Of a stretch of DNA of 64,000 bases, positions 45,674 through 53,263 are shown in pieces. Made by a program: the position numbers and the translations under genes. The notes beneath the pieces are model-generated. The model was not told the DNA's origin and searched no databases. It saw nothing but the letters and a program-made list of their open reading frames with translations. The stretch's first letter is position 1; each line of letters starts with the position of its first letter. Source of the stretch: Paenibacillus senegalimassiliensis (GTDB lineage: Bacteria; Bacillota; Bacilli; Paenibacillales; Paenibacillaceae); contig NZ_LN909043.1 in the NCBI RefSeq assembly GCF_001486585.1, positions 1,361 to 65,360 on the forward strand, written 5' to 3'.

Positions 45674-45688
45674 AAAGAAGGAACTCAT

Positions 45689-46567
45689 GTGATTCATGAA
45701 ACGATAAAACTGTTCGAACATTCTTCGGCAACCTTGACGACTTACGTGCAAGAGGACGGGGAGTATGACCGGAAGGGCCTGGTTCGTCCGGCTATTCTAA
45801 TCTGCCCTGGGGGAGGTTATGCCTTTATCTCTCAAAATGAAGGCGAGCCGGTGGCACTGGCCTTCGCCAGAATGGGCTATCATGCCTTTGTCTTGACCTA
45901 TTCCGTGAAAATTGACAATCCGTTCCCAACCGCCCTACGCGAGTTGGCTCAAGCGATGTCTATCATTCGGGCACAGGCTGGTGAATGGCGGGTCGATACA
46001 AATGATATTACCGTGGCCGGCTTCTCCGCCGGGGGCAATTTGGCCCTGAGCCTGGGGGTTCACTACCGTAATGCAATCATCACAGATGAGATTGGGCTGA
46101 CTTCAGAACAGATCAAGCCCAATCAGTTGATTTTGGGTTATCCTGCGGTCACCTTGGAGCCACGTTCTACAGAGACGCCGGCCTTCCTCATTGAGTTGAT
46201 GGATAAGGGGCTGATGCCGGATTTCCGTGGTCCGAATATTCGGGAAATTCTGATGGGCAAGGAGAATCTCACCGCAGAAGAAGAGCAGTCGCTTAATCTT
46301 CTCCCCCTCGTAAGCGGGGACACACCGCGCACCTTTATCTGGGGAACCTATGAGGATACGGTGATTCTGCCAACCGATCTGCTTGGACTTGCCAGCAAGC
46401 TCCATGAATATCAAGTGCCTTGTGAATTGCATCTGTTCGAGAAGGGACCTCATGGGATGTCACTGGGTGATGCCACCGTCAAGCCGGAGGATCAAGTAAA
46501 TGCCCTGAGTCTGGGAAGCTGGGTGGAGCTAAGCCGGAAATGGCTTGAGCAAGGAAGAGGGAGGTAA
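45689..46567 (+). CDS. alpha/beta hydrolase, BD-FAE/acetyl-xylan-esterase type
   Basis: A 292-residue hydrolase with GTG start behind AAGGAA. The oxyanion block is ILICPGGGYAFIS, the nucleophile Ser lies in GFSAGGNLAL (about residue 112), the acid Asp in WGTYEDTVI and the His in KGPHGMSLG. This set is typical of BD-FAE-like esterases that remove acyl groups from plant sugars. No signal peptide. Its place between GH3 and beta-phosphoglucomutase suggests deacylation of the imported saccharide. Confidence 0.9.
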   Translation: MIHETIKLFEHSSATLTTYVQEDGEYDRKGLVRPAILICPGGGYAFISQNEGEPVALAFARMGYHAFVLTYSVKIDNPFPTALRELAQAMSIIRAQAGEWRVDTNDITVAGFSAGGNLALSLGVHYRNAIITDEIGLTSEQIKPNQLILGYPAVTLEPRSTETPAFLIELMDKGLMPDFRGPNIREILMGKENLTAEEEQSLNLLPLVSGDTPRTFIWGTYEDTVILPTDLLGLASKLHEYQVPCELHLFEKGPHGMSLGDATVKPEDQVNALSLGSWVELSRKWLEQGRGR

Positions 46568-46572
46568 CCAAC

Positions 46573-47247
46573 ATGCAGCCGCAAGCTTTTATCTTCGACC
46601 TGGATGGAGTCATTACGGATACCGCCGAGTTTCATTATTTGGCCTGGAAGGAAGTTGGGGAAGAGCTAGGCATCCCGGTAGACAGGGAACTGAACGAGCA
46701 GCTTAAGGGAGTCAGCCGACTTGAATCTTTAGAACGAATTTTGTCGGCCAGCCCCCGTCCGATAAGTCTGTCGGATGCGGAGAAGGAGCAGTGGGCAACT
46801 CGGAAAAATAACCATTACCGTGAATTAATTGAAGCCATTCGTCCCAGCGACATCCTGCCCGGTATCACGGAGTTGCTTGAGGAGATTCAGGCAAGGGGGC
46901 TGCGGATCGCCTTGGGATCAGCCAGCCGCAACGCAACCTTTGTCTTGGAGAAGCTGGGACTTACCAAGGCATTCGAGTATATTGTGGACCCTGGACGCAT
47001 TGCCTTTGGCAAGCCACATCCAGAGACTTTCCTCAATGCTGCCGATGTCCTGGGCGTTCCTTACGCCGCTTGCATCGGCGTAGAGGACTCCGAGGCGGGT
47101 ATCGAGGCAATCAATCAGGCGGAGATGTTCTCGGTAGGGGTTGGAGCACCGACATTTCTGCATGAAGCGAACTATTTGGTGCCAGATACCTCACGACTCC
47201 AGCTTGATGAAATATTGAAGGCATACACTGATTACACGGCTCGTTAA
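46573..47247 (+). CDS. pgmB: beta-phosphoglucomutase (HAD superfamily)
   Basis: A 224-residue HAD enzyme that interconverts beta-glucose 1-phosphate and glucose 6-phosphate. The catalytic motif FDLDGVITDTAEFHYLAWK has the two Asp (about 9 and 11) and the conserved TAxxHxxAW of beta-PGM. RLESLERIL matches the cap-domain specificity segment (sRxeSL), motif II is LGSASRNA, motif III FGKPHPE, and motif IV GVEDSEAGIEA. Its presence implies a glucosyl phosphorolysis route, yet no phosphorylase is in the operon. Last gene; starts 5 nt after the hydrolase. Confidence 0.95.
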   Translation: MQPQAFIFDLDGVITDTAEFHYLAWKEVGEELGIPVDRELNEQLKGVSRLESLERILSASPRPISLSDAEKEQWATRKNNHYRELIEAIRPSDILPGITELLEEIQARGLRIALGSASRNATFVLEKLGLTKAFEYIVDPGRIAFGKPHPETFLNAADVLGVPYAACIGVEDSEAGIEAINQAEMFSVGVGAPTFLHEANYLVPDTSRLQLDEILKAYTDYTAR

Positions 47248-47275
47248 ATAAAGTGATGATAAGTAAGATCAGCCA

Positions 47276-47316
47276 TACAGCATCCACCGGGAGATTCCCG
47301 GCGGGTGCTGTATTTG
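47276..47316 (+). terminator. hairpin terminator after pgmB
   Basis: A GC-rich inverted repeat of 17 nt arms with three mismatches or G-T pairs (47276-47292 with 47296-47312, 3-nt loop) is followed only by TTTGG. It probably ends the sugar operon, with a weak tail. Confidence 0.6.
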
Positions 47317-47338
47317 GCTAGGGGAGCTCTGTAGGTTG

Positions 47339-47391
47339 TTGACAGGTCCAAGGGGTTTGGGTATTATTCCTATTAAACAAATAGGAATAAT
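47339..47391 (+). promoter_or_regulatory. sulfur-operon promoter with operator palindrome 1
   Basis: Consensus TTGACA (47339-47344), 17-bp spacer and TATTAT (47362-47367). A perfect 12-bp inverted repeat ATTATTCCTATT / AATAGGAATAAT (47363-47374 and 47380-47391) covers the -10 and start. The same arrangement, ATAATTCCTA-N9-TAGGAGTAAT, recurs at 49215. A repressor binding here would shut the promoter. Confidence 0.85.
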
Positions 47392-47423
47392 TTAATCTGA
47401 GAACAAGAAGGGGAGGGAATCCA

Positions 47424-48203
47424 TTGAGCGAGACATGGCTTGACATTTCCGGTCTGGAGAAGAAGTTCGTTAGCAATCAAGGCGTAGTTCATGCGCTGCA
47501 TAATCTACATCTGAAGGTGGAAGAAGGCGAATTCATTACAGTGATTGGTCCAAGCGGCTGCGGCAAGAGTACCCTGCTGCGTATTATTGCAGGCTTGGAT
47601 ACGAAGTATGACGGCCAAGTCCAATTGGCCGGGGAACCGATCAAGGCGCCGGGCATCGACAAGGGGTTTATATTTCAAGAGCCCCGGTTGTTTCCCTGGT
47701 TAACGGTGGAGAAGAATATTGCCTCCGACCTCTCCCTAGGCAACGCCGAGGTGCGACGCAAGGTAGGGGAACTTATCGAACTGGTTCGCCTACAGGGGTT
47801 CGAGAAGTCATTCCCGAAGGAGTTGTCCGGAGGGATGGCCCAGCGGGTAGCGATTGCCCGGGCGCTGTTACGCAATCCGCGTATCTTGCTGCTGGATGAG
47901 CCGTTTGGAGCGCTCGATGCCTTCACGCGGGCTCATATGCAGGATGTCCTGCTGGACATCTGGCAAGCGAACAAGACGACGATGATCTTCGTTACTCATG
48001 ATATCGATGAGGCTGTATTTCTTGCTGACCGAATCGTCATTCTTAAGCCCCGTCCCGGGGAAATACAGAAGGTTATCAAAGTGGATTTACCGTTCCCACG
48101 CAAAAAAGCAAGCACAGCGTTCCAGGAATTCCGTTACGCCGTGCTTCGCGAGTTCGAGCAAATCGATGAATTCAGACCGGGCGAGGCCGGCGCTGGTATT
48201 TAA
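47424..48203 (+). CDS. ssuB: SsuB/TauB-type ABC ATPase
   Basis: A 259-residue ATPase of the nitrate/sulfonate/taurine family. Walker [10 protein letters not shown] (about 42-50), [16 protein letters not shown] at the Q loop (typical SsuB), signature LSGGMAQR (about 133), Walker [12 protein letters not shown] and H loop [13 protein letters not shown] are present. It has its own promoter and is separated from its presumed permeases (49270 onwards) by the LysR gene on the other strand. A conserved palindrome in front of both transcripts indicates co-regulation. Confidence 0.92.
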   Translation: MSETWLDISGLEKKFVSNQGVVHALHNLHLKVEEGEFITVIGPSGCGKSTLLRIIAGLDTKYDGQVQLAGEPIKAPGIDKGFIFQEPRLFPWLTVEKNIASDLSLGNAEVRRKVGELIELVRLQGFEKSFPKELSGGMAQRVAIARALLRNPRILLLDEPFGALDAFTRAHMQDVLLDIWQANKTTMIFVTHDIDEAVFLADRIVILKPRPGEIQKVIKVDLPFPRKKASTAFQEFRYAVLREFEQIDEFRPGEAGAGI

Positions 48204-48225
48204 ACTGAATAATGAATGTTGCCCG

Positions 48226-48283
48226 GAGGCCTTTATTTATACAGGTAGCGCATGTTCAGCATGAGTTCCTGAATAAAGGCCTC
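48226..48283. terminator. inverted repeat between convergent ssuB and lysR
   Basis: GAGGCCTTTATT (48226-48237) is mirrored at 48272-48283 across a 34-nt loop and overlaps the lysR 3' end. The arms carry T runs on both strands, so it may act as a bidirectional terminator, though the loop is long. Confidence 0.4.
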
Positions 48284-49114
48284 TGTCGCTATGGATGTAC
48301 TCTGCTTGGAGCGAATCCAATACAATTTGACCTCGACCTTCTCCTTGATGGGAATGGGTAATATTCGCCCCATCAGCACATAAGGGTCCTTGACCAAGGA
48401 AATATCAAGGTAGAAGCTGGTAGCCATGCTCTCCGAGATGATATGCTTGGTAGCTTCCGTTCGCGTCGAATGAAAAATTTCCTTGGGCGTACCATGCTTC
48501 ATCAATTCCATCTTGATGTTATCGGAAATGTTCACCAGCGGGTACTGAACGATGTCGGCCAACGAAAGCTGGCTGTTGCCCGCCAAGGGAGATTCCGGTC
48601 CCACGCAAGCCACCAGTTGGCAAGACAGAAATTGCTCCGCCTCCAAATGCTTAAACTCATGCTCTCCCAGTAATCCTACCAATCCCAAATTCAGCTTCCC
48701 TTGAATCACATCTTCCTCAATTTCATCGGAATTCGCTTCAATAAGCTCCAGATTCACGTTGGGATATTTGTCCTTATATCGAGACAACAGCTTCGGCAGG
48801 AAGCTGTTGCATGCTCCAGGAACCGCCCCGATCCGGATTTGTTCATAGATGAGTGCGGATTGGTTCCTTGCGGTCAGCTTCAGCTTATCCAATCGCTCCA
48901 GGATGTCCTGAGCCTGGGCAATAAGCGTCTTCCCGATCTCTGTGGGCTCGGTTCCCCCGCGTTTGCGATGAAATATCTGCACGCCTAGTTCTTCCTCCAG
49001 CGTATTCAGAGCATAGCTGATATTCGGCTGGGAGGAATGGAGCTTCTCCGCCGCCAATGAAATAGACCCCGTTTGAGCGATCTCCACCACATATTGCAGT
49101 TGTTCAATCCGCAC
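48233..49114 (-). CDS. LysR-family regulator, CysL/CysB-like context
   Basis: A 293-residue LysR protein. The winged helix (about 1-65) reads IEQLQYVVEIAQTGSISLAAEKLHSSQPNISYALNTLEEELGVQIFHR, and the effector domain covers about 90-293. A GTG start at 49114, behind GAGGCG, gives the standard MRIEQLQYVVE N terminus; an in-frame GTG 15 nt upstream is possible. Gene content around it (sulfonate-type importer, cysK) indicates control of sulfur acquisition, with O-acetylserine or sulfate-like effectors known for relatives. It is divergent from the permease operon. Confidence 0.9.
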   Translation of the reverse strand: MRIEQLQYVVEIAQTGSISLAAEKLHSSQPNISYALNTLEEELGVQIFHRKRGGTEPTEIGKTLIAQAQDILERLDKLKLTARNQSALIYEQIRIGAVPGACNSFLPKLLSRYKDKYPNVNLELIEANSDEIEEDVIQGKLNLGLVGLLGEHEFKHLEAEQFLSCQLVACVGPESPLAGNSQLSLADIVQYPLVNISDNIKMELMKHGTPKEIFHSTRTEATKHIISESMATSFYLDISLVKDPYVLMGRILPIPIKEKVEVKLYWIRSKQSTSIATEAFIQELMLNMRYLYK

Positions 49115-49214
49115 AGGCCATCGCCTCACATTTTAATAGTATAAATTTCATTTATGCAAATATAAAAAAATTATAGTTTACATTATACAGATTTATATGT
49201 TTAAATAAACGAAA

Positions 49215-49243
49215 ATAATTCCTAGTATCCTTGTAGGAGTAAT
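49215..49243 (+). promoter_or_regulatory. operator palindrome 2 at the permease operon
   Basis: ATAATTCCTA (49215-49224), 9-nt spacer, TAGGAGTAAT (49234-49243). Same half-sites and same spacing as at 47363. A plausible promoter lies just upstream (TTTACA 49177-49182, 17-bp spacer, TTTAAA), which puts the site at the transcript start. The binding factor could be the LysR protein or a CymR-type repressor encoded elsewhere. Confidence 0.75.
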
Positions 49244-49269
49244 AGATAAAAGAGGGGTGATGGTCGAAT

Positions 49270-50106
49270 ATGCGGTTTCAAGAGGCGGCAACCGCGAAGT
49301 ACAATGTGGCAAAAGCAAGCAGGCAGAAGCGGTTAAAGACAGGGATTGGCCGGCATGGCGGATACCTCAGAACGCTCAGGGGTCTGGTCCTTCCTGTGTT
49401 GCTTCTGGCGGTGTGGGAATATCTGAGTGCTCACGAATATATCTCTTATTTGCTATTCCCGGCCCCCTCCCGCATTGCCGAGACCTTTATCTCCCTGGTG
49501 CAGTCGGGGGCATGGTGGAGCAACCTGGAGATCAGCTTGCAACGTGCGTTACTCGGATTCTTGCTGGGCGGTGGCGCAGGCTTGCTGCTCGGAATCGTTG
49601 TGGGGTTGTTCCGCTGGGTGGAACGAACGATGGACCCGGCGGTGCAAATGCTGCGCATGGTCCCCCATCTGGCGGTGACCTCCTTGTTCGTACTTTGGTT
49701 CGGTATAGGTGAGACATCGAAGGTGCTGCTAATCGCCAAGGGGGCATTCTTCCCGCTTTATATTAATGTCTTCCTCGGTTTGCGGGGTGTGGACAACAAG
49801 CTGTTCGAGGTAACCCGGGTGCTGGAATTCAGCAGGCTCCGTCAGGTCATTCAGCTCATGCTTCCAGCCTCGCTGCCTAATCTCTTCCTTGGTATTCGGA
49901 TGTCGGTGGCGATAGCTTGGCTTAGTCTGGTGGTCGCGGAAATGATGGGTGCTTCCTCAGGCATCGGCTATCTGATGATGGATGCCCGGGCGATGAGCAA
50001 AACACCGGTTGTCTTCGTGGGTATATTCACCTTCACGCTAATCGGCGTGTTGAGCGATTGGCTGATTCGGCGTATAGAACGTTATTTCCTTCGCTGGAAG
50101 GACTAA
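49270..50106 (+). CDS. ssuC: SsuC/TauC-type ABC permease 1
   Basis: A 278-residue six-helix permease. LFPAPSRIAETFISL near residue 60 is the family's FPSPxxV motif. The ATPase-docking loop reads LFEVTRVLEFSRLRQVIQLMLPASLPN near 185. MGASSGIGYLMMDAR is the C-terminal signature. It is about the usual length and closely related to the next gene. Confidence 0.92.
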   Translation: MRFQEAATAKYNVAKASRQKRLKTGIGRHGGYLRTLRGLVLPVLLLAVWEYLSAHEYISYLLFPAPSRIAETFISLVQSGAWWSNLEISLQRALLGFLLGGGAGLLLGIVVGLFRWVERTMDPAVQMLRMVPHLAVTSLFVLWFGIGETSKVLLIAKGAFFPLYINVFLGLRGVDNKLFEVTRVLEFSRLRQVIQLMLPASLPNLFLGIRMSVAIAWLSLVVAEMMGASSGIGYLMMDARAMSKTPVVFVGIFTFTLIGVLSDWLIRRIERYFLRWKD

Positions 50107-50185
50107 GCCAGGCGAAGCTAATAAATGATCAACGATAGCAAGGGAGCGACTAGTGTCATCGATCCCATAGAAAGGAGGAACCGGA

Positions 50186-51028
50186 ATGAGCAGGCTGGTA
50201 AATGCACTGAAATGGCCGAGACGCAGCAAGGATCTGCACGGACGCAGGCCAAGCTCGAAGCGGAAGCTGTCCTTGGGGGAGATTGCTCTGGGTGCAGCGT
50301 TGCCGATTGCTATCCTTGCTGTCTGGCAAGTGTTATCCGATCGACAGATCATCGATGATTTGTTCATGCCATCGCCGCTGGTCATTGCGAGCACCCTCGT
50401 CGAGCTTGTATTTACAGGTCAGATCTTCGGGCATTTGGGCATCAGCTTATGGCGTGCAGCAATTGGCTTCCTGATTGGGGGCGGGCTTGGTCTAGTGTTG
50501 GGCCTTCTGGTTGGATTCTCTAAGCGGACGGAAGAGTATGTTGATCCGTCCTTGCAACTACTGCGGCTGACGCCTAATCTCGCGCTCGCCCCGCTCTTTA
50601 TTCTCTGGTTCGGCTTTGGTGAGATATCAAAAATCGTAATTATTGCCAACATTGCTTTTTTCCCACTTTATATGAACGCTTATGCTGGTATCCGTCATGT
50701 CGATCCCAAGCTTGTCGAGGTCTCCCGGGTGCTGGAATTCAGTCGCATTCGGCAAGTAACGCGATTGATTCTTCCAGCCACGGTTCCCAATCTGCTGCTA
50801 GGCCTGCGTTTATCGTTAGCCAGCTCATGGTTGGGCCTGGTCGTAGCTGAAATCATCGGTTCCCAGGAAGGCATTGGTTATTTGATTACCTTTGGCCAAT
50901 CCAATAACCGCACGGATATTATCTTTGCCGGTATTCTGATCTTTGCGCTCATTGGCAAGCTGGTGGACTCCTTCGTGCGCTGGCTGGAGCGTCGCCTGTT
51001 AACCTGGCAGGACAGCTTCAAGGGTTAG
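50186..51028 (+). CDS. ssuC: SsuC/TauC-type ABC permease 2
   Basis: A 280-residue paralogue of the preceding permease: FMPSPLVIASTLVEL, LVEVSRVLEFSRIRQVTRLILPATVPN and IIGSQEGIGYLITFG line up directly with the first copy, showing a tandem duplication. AAAGGAGGAA stands before the ATG. The pair probably forms a heterodimeric channel, unlike the homodimeric SsuC of Escherichia coli. Confidence 0.92.
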   Translation: MSRLVNALKWPRRSKDLHGRRPSSKRKLSLGEIALGAALPIAILAVWQVLSDRQIIDDLFMPSPLVIASTLVELVFTGQIFGHLGISLWRAAIGFLIGGGLGLVLGLLVGFSKRTEEYVDPSLQLLRLTPNLALAPLFILWFGFGEISKIVIIANIAFFPLYMNAYAGIRHVDPKLVEVSRVLEFSRIRQVTRLILPATVPNLLLGLRLSLASSWLGLVVAEIIGSQEGIGYLITFGQSNNRTDIIFAGILIFALIGKLVDSFVRWLERRLLTWQDSFKG

Positions 51029-51088
51029 TTAACAGGTGAGAGGATTAGGATGAACAACAAGAATCAGAACCAATAAGGAGGAACGATC

Positions 51089-52096
51089 ATGAAAATAAAG
51101 AAATACGGGTTCCATTTGGCTCTAGTCGCTGCACTTGCCCTGTTGTTGCAAGGTTGCGGTGCGGGCGCCGCTTCTCCGGGAGGCGAGGGGAACAAAGAGG
51201 GAGCGAGCGGTGGCGATACCCCTACCGTCTTGAACTTTGGTTACGTGGGCGGAGCTACCAAGCTGCCAGCCGATGCAGAAGGCTGGGGCTTCCATACAGG
51301 CATCATTCAAGAGCATCTCAAGGAGCATGGCATTGAAGAGGTCAACATTACCGGATTTCTGACTGGCCCCGATCTGAATGAATCGCTAATTAGTGGTCGC
51401 CTGGATGTGGGCTTATCCGGAGATGCCCCTGCAATCAACGCGAAGGCAGCCGGGGCCAAAACCAGGCTGATTACGCTCCGCACGGTGAACGGCCGCAGCA
51501 TTCTTGTTGCCCCCGAGAATGGGGCCAAGTCGCTGCAGGATCTGGAGGGCAAGAAGGCGGCTGTGGTCAAAGGCTCAGCGATGCATCGTTATTTGTTAAC
51601 CATCCTCAGTGAGGCCGGAGTCAACGCGGAAGTCATTAACATTAACTCTACGGGAGACTCGCTGGCTGCCTTGAAGCGAGGCGAGGTCGATGCGGTTGCG
51701 ACGGTGCCGTATCTGCTGGTGGTGCATCAAATTTTGCAAGAAGGCTTTACGGCCATTCATGATAGCGCCAGTGATCCGAATTTGGCTTTTGCCTCAGCGG
51801 ATGTGGTGACGGAGAGCTACCTGGAGAAGTTCCCTGAATTCCCCCGAATTTGGAATGAAGCCAGAGAGAAGGCCATTGCGGACCTGAAAGCCAAACCGGA
51901 CGAGTATTACGCCTGGCTGGCAGAACTGACGGGGGCTCCGGTCGATGTGGTTCCCGAGCTGTATCCGATTGAGGATATTTCCGAGACTGCCATTACGGAT
52001 GAAGGAGTTCGCCTGATCACCGTATCCAAGGACTTTTTGGTGAAGGAAGGCGTAGCGGCCGGAGATTTTGATGTAGAAGCCTGGATTGCCCGTTAA
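51089..52096 (+). CDS. ssuA: SsuA-type sulfonate-binding lipoprotein
   Basis: A 335-residue solute-binding protein. The signal ends in LLLQGC (lipobox, Cys near 23), followed by a Gly/Glu-rich spacer. Mature blocks are VLNFGYVGGATKLPADAEGW and LISGRLDVGLSGDAPAINAKAAGAKTRLI, the latter matching the SsuA/TauA binding core. It delivers the ligand to the two permeases upstream. A sulfonate or related organosulfur compound is most likely given cysK and the monooxygenase, but the ligand is inferred only. Confidence 0.9.
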   Translation: MKIKKYGFHLALVAALALLLQGCGAGAASPGGEGNKEGASGGDTPTVLNFGYVGGATKLPADAEGWGFHTGIIQEHLKEHGIEEVNITGFLTGPDLNESLISGRLDVGLSGDAPAINAKAAGAKTRLITLRTVNGRSILVAPENGAKSLQDLEGKKAAVVKGSAMHRYLLTILSEAGVNAEVININSTGDSLAALKRGEVDAVATVPYLLVVHQILQEGFTAIHDSASDPNLAFASADVVTESYLEKFPEFPRIWNEAREKAIADLKAKPDEYYAWLAELTGAPVDVVPELYPIEDISETAITDEGVRLITVSKDFLVKEGVAAGDFDVEAWIAR

Positions 52097-52136
52097 ACTT
52101 TATTTTATGATCCGCCAACCAAGGAGGAATTCAAAT

Positions 52137-52895
52137 ATGACTACTCAGCCCAAACAACGTCCACGCCCGCAACCGCCTGTGTTTGCAACGCTGGAGGAGG
52201 AGCGGCAGCATCGGAAGGAGCGCCTCGCCGCAGCCTTCCGGATCTTCTCGAAGCTGGGCTTCGATGAAGGAGTGATGGGCCATCTGGTTGCCCGCGATCC
52301 GATTCTTACAGATCACTTCTGGGTGAACCCGTTTGGCGTAAGCTTCGCCTTGATCAAGGCCAGCGACCTGCTGCTGCTTAACTATGATGGAGATATTGCT
52401 TACGGGGAGGGCTTTGTGCATCCAGGAGCGATGCTGCTGCATCCCAAGCTACTCAAGCTACGCCCGGATATCGTAGCGGCAGGACACACTCATTCGGTAT
52501 ATGGCCGTATCTGGTCCACTTATGGCAGGCTGCTGGACCCGATTACGAACGAATCGGCTGTTTTCTTTGAGAAGCATGATATTTATGACAGCCATGCGGG
52601 CGGTGAAGGGGAGAACCTGGTCAAGGCGCTCGGTACGGATAACCGGGGATTGATTCTCAAGAATCATGGCATTGTGACAGTGGGTCATAGTGTCGATGAA
52701 ATGGCTTACTGGTTCGTTTCCCTGGAGAAAAACTGCCAGGTACAGATTCTCGCAGAAGCCTCAGGTACCCCGCAGCCGCTGGACGCCGAGGTGGCGCGCG
52801 GTATCGCTGCCCGCACCACACCTGCATCCGGCTGGCTGAGCTTCCAGCCGATGTACCAAAGCATTGTTAAGGAGCAACCGGATTTGTTGGGTTAA
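52137..52895 (+). CDS. class II aldolase/adducin-family protein
   Basis: A 252-residue protein of the fuculose-phosphate aldolase fold. The zinc site is visible as AGHTHSVYGR (two His near 118-120) and LKNHGIVTVGHSVDEMAYWF (further His near 180). The usual catalytic Glu region is replaced by EGFVHPGAMLLHP. Close relatives include decarboxylases and epimerases, so the reaction is undetermined. AAGGAGG 12 nt before ATG 52137 fixes the start; a longer frame (52086) overlaps the previous gene. In this locus it may process the carbon skeleton left after C-S bond cleavage. Confidence 0.87.
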   Translation: MTTQPKQRPRPQPPVFATLEEERQHRKERLAAAFRIFSKLGFDEGVMGHLVARDPILTDHFWVNPFGVSFALIKASDLLLLNYDGDIAYGEGFVHPGAMLLHPKLLKLRPDIVAAGHTHSVYGRIWSTYGRLLDPITNESAVFFEKHDIYDSHAGGEGENLVKALGTDNRGLILKNHGIVTVGHSVDEMAYWFVSLEKNCQVQILAEASGTPQPLDAEVARGIAARTTPASGWLSFQPMYQSIVKEQPDLLG

Positions 52896-53263
52896 CTGAG
52901 GCTGCTAAGACTGGACAGAGTTTATGTGAAACACAAGGGGCAGCGATTTGCTGCTTACTATAAGTTGAATCAAAGAAGGATCAAAACAAAAACCAATATA
53001 CCTCTAACGCGCTTTAACGGGAAATCCTCCCGCTAATTCGCCTGTATTTTACTAAATATCATAAATAGCGGGAAATCCTCATGTTAATTTTGGGCTTTTC
53101 CCCAGAATCGACCATTTCATAATAATTAGCATGAGAAATTCCATATAAATCCCCAATTTTGGCGGATATGAGCAATTTAACGGGAGGTTTTCCCTATAAC
53201 AAGAAAGCTATACCCTTAAGCATCAATTTGTATTATATAGTCAGAAAAAGGAGGAGATTGGGC
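52896..53263. other. non-coding gap with repeated palindromic units
   Basis: 368 nt without a gene. It holds four related 28-nt units (listed separately) and, next to the following gene, the ribosome site AAAGGAGGAG. No clear consensus promoter was found. Confidence 0.6.
53012..53200. repeat. four-copy dispersed repeat unit, two in each orientation
   Basis: Units at 53012-53040 and 53063-53091 are direct copies sharing GCGGGAAATCCTC (or ACGGGAAATCCTC), then GTTAATT or GCTAATT. Units at 53121-53149 and 53173-53200 are the same motif inverted (TTAGCATGAGAAATTCC and TTAACGGGAGGTTTTCCC). The rough consensus is GGGAAATCCTC-N2-GYTAATT. Spacers are irregular (22-30 nt) and no cas gene is near, so it is not a CRISPR array. 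Inverted pairs could form stem-loops in RNA. Confidence 0.7.

Noticed and set aside
49427..49747. Overlapping frames on both strands within the first ssuC gene
   Set aside because: GC-rich shadow frames; the permease frame alone has family motifs and a usable start.
53012..53200. CRISPR array
   Set aside because: Only four degenerate copies, two inverted, irregular spacing and no cas genes.
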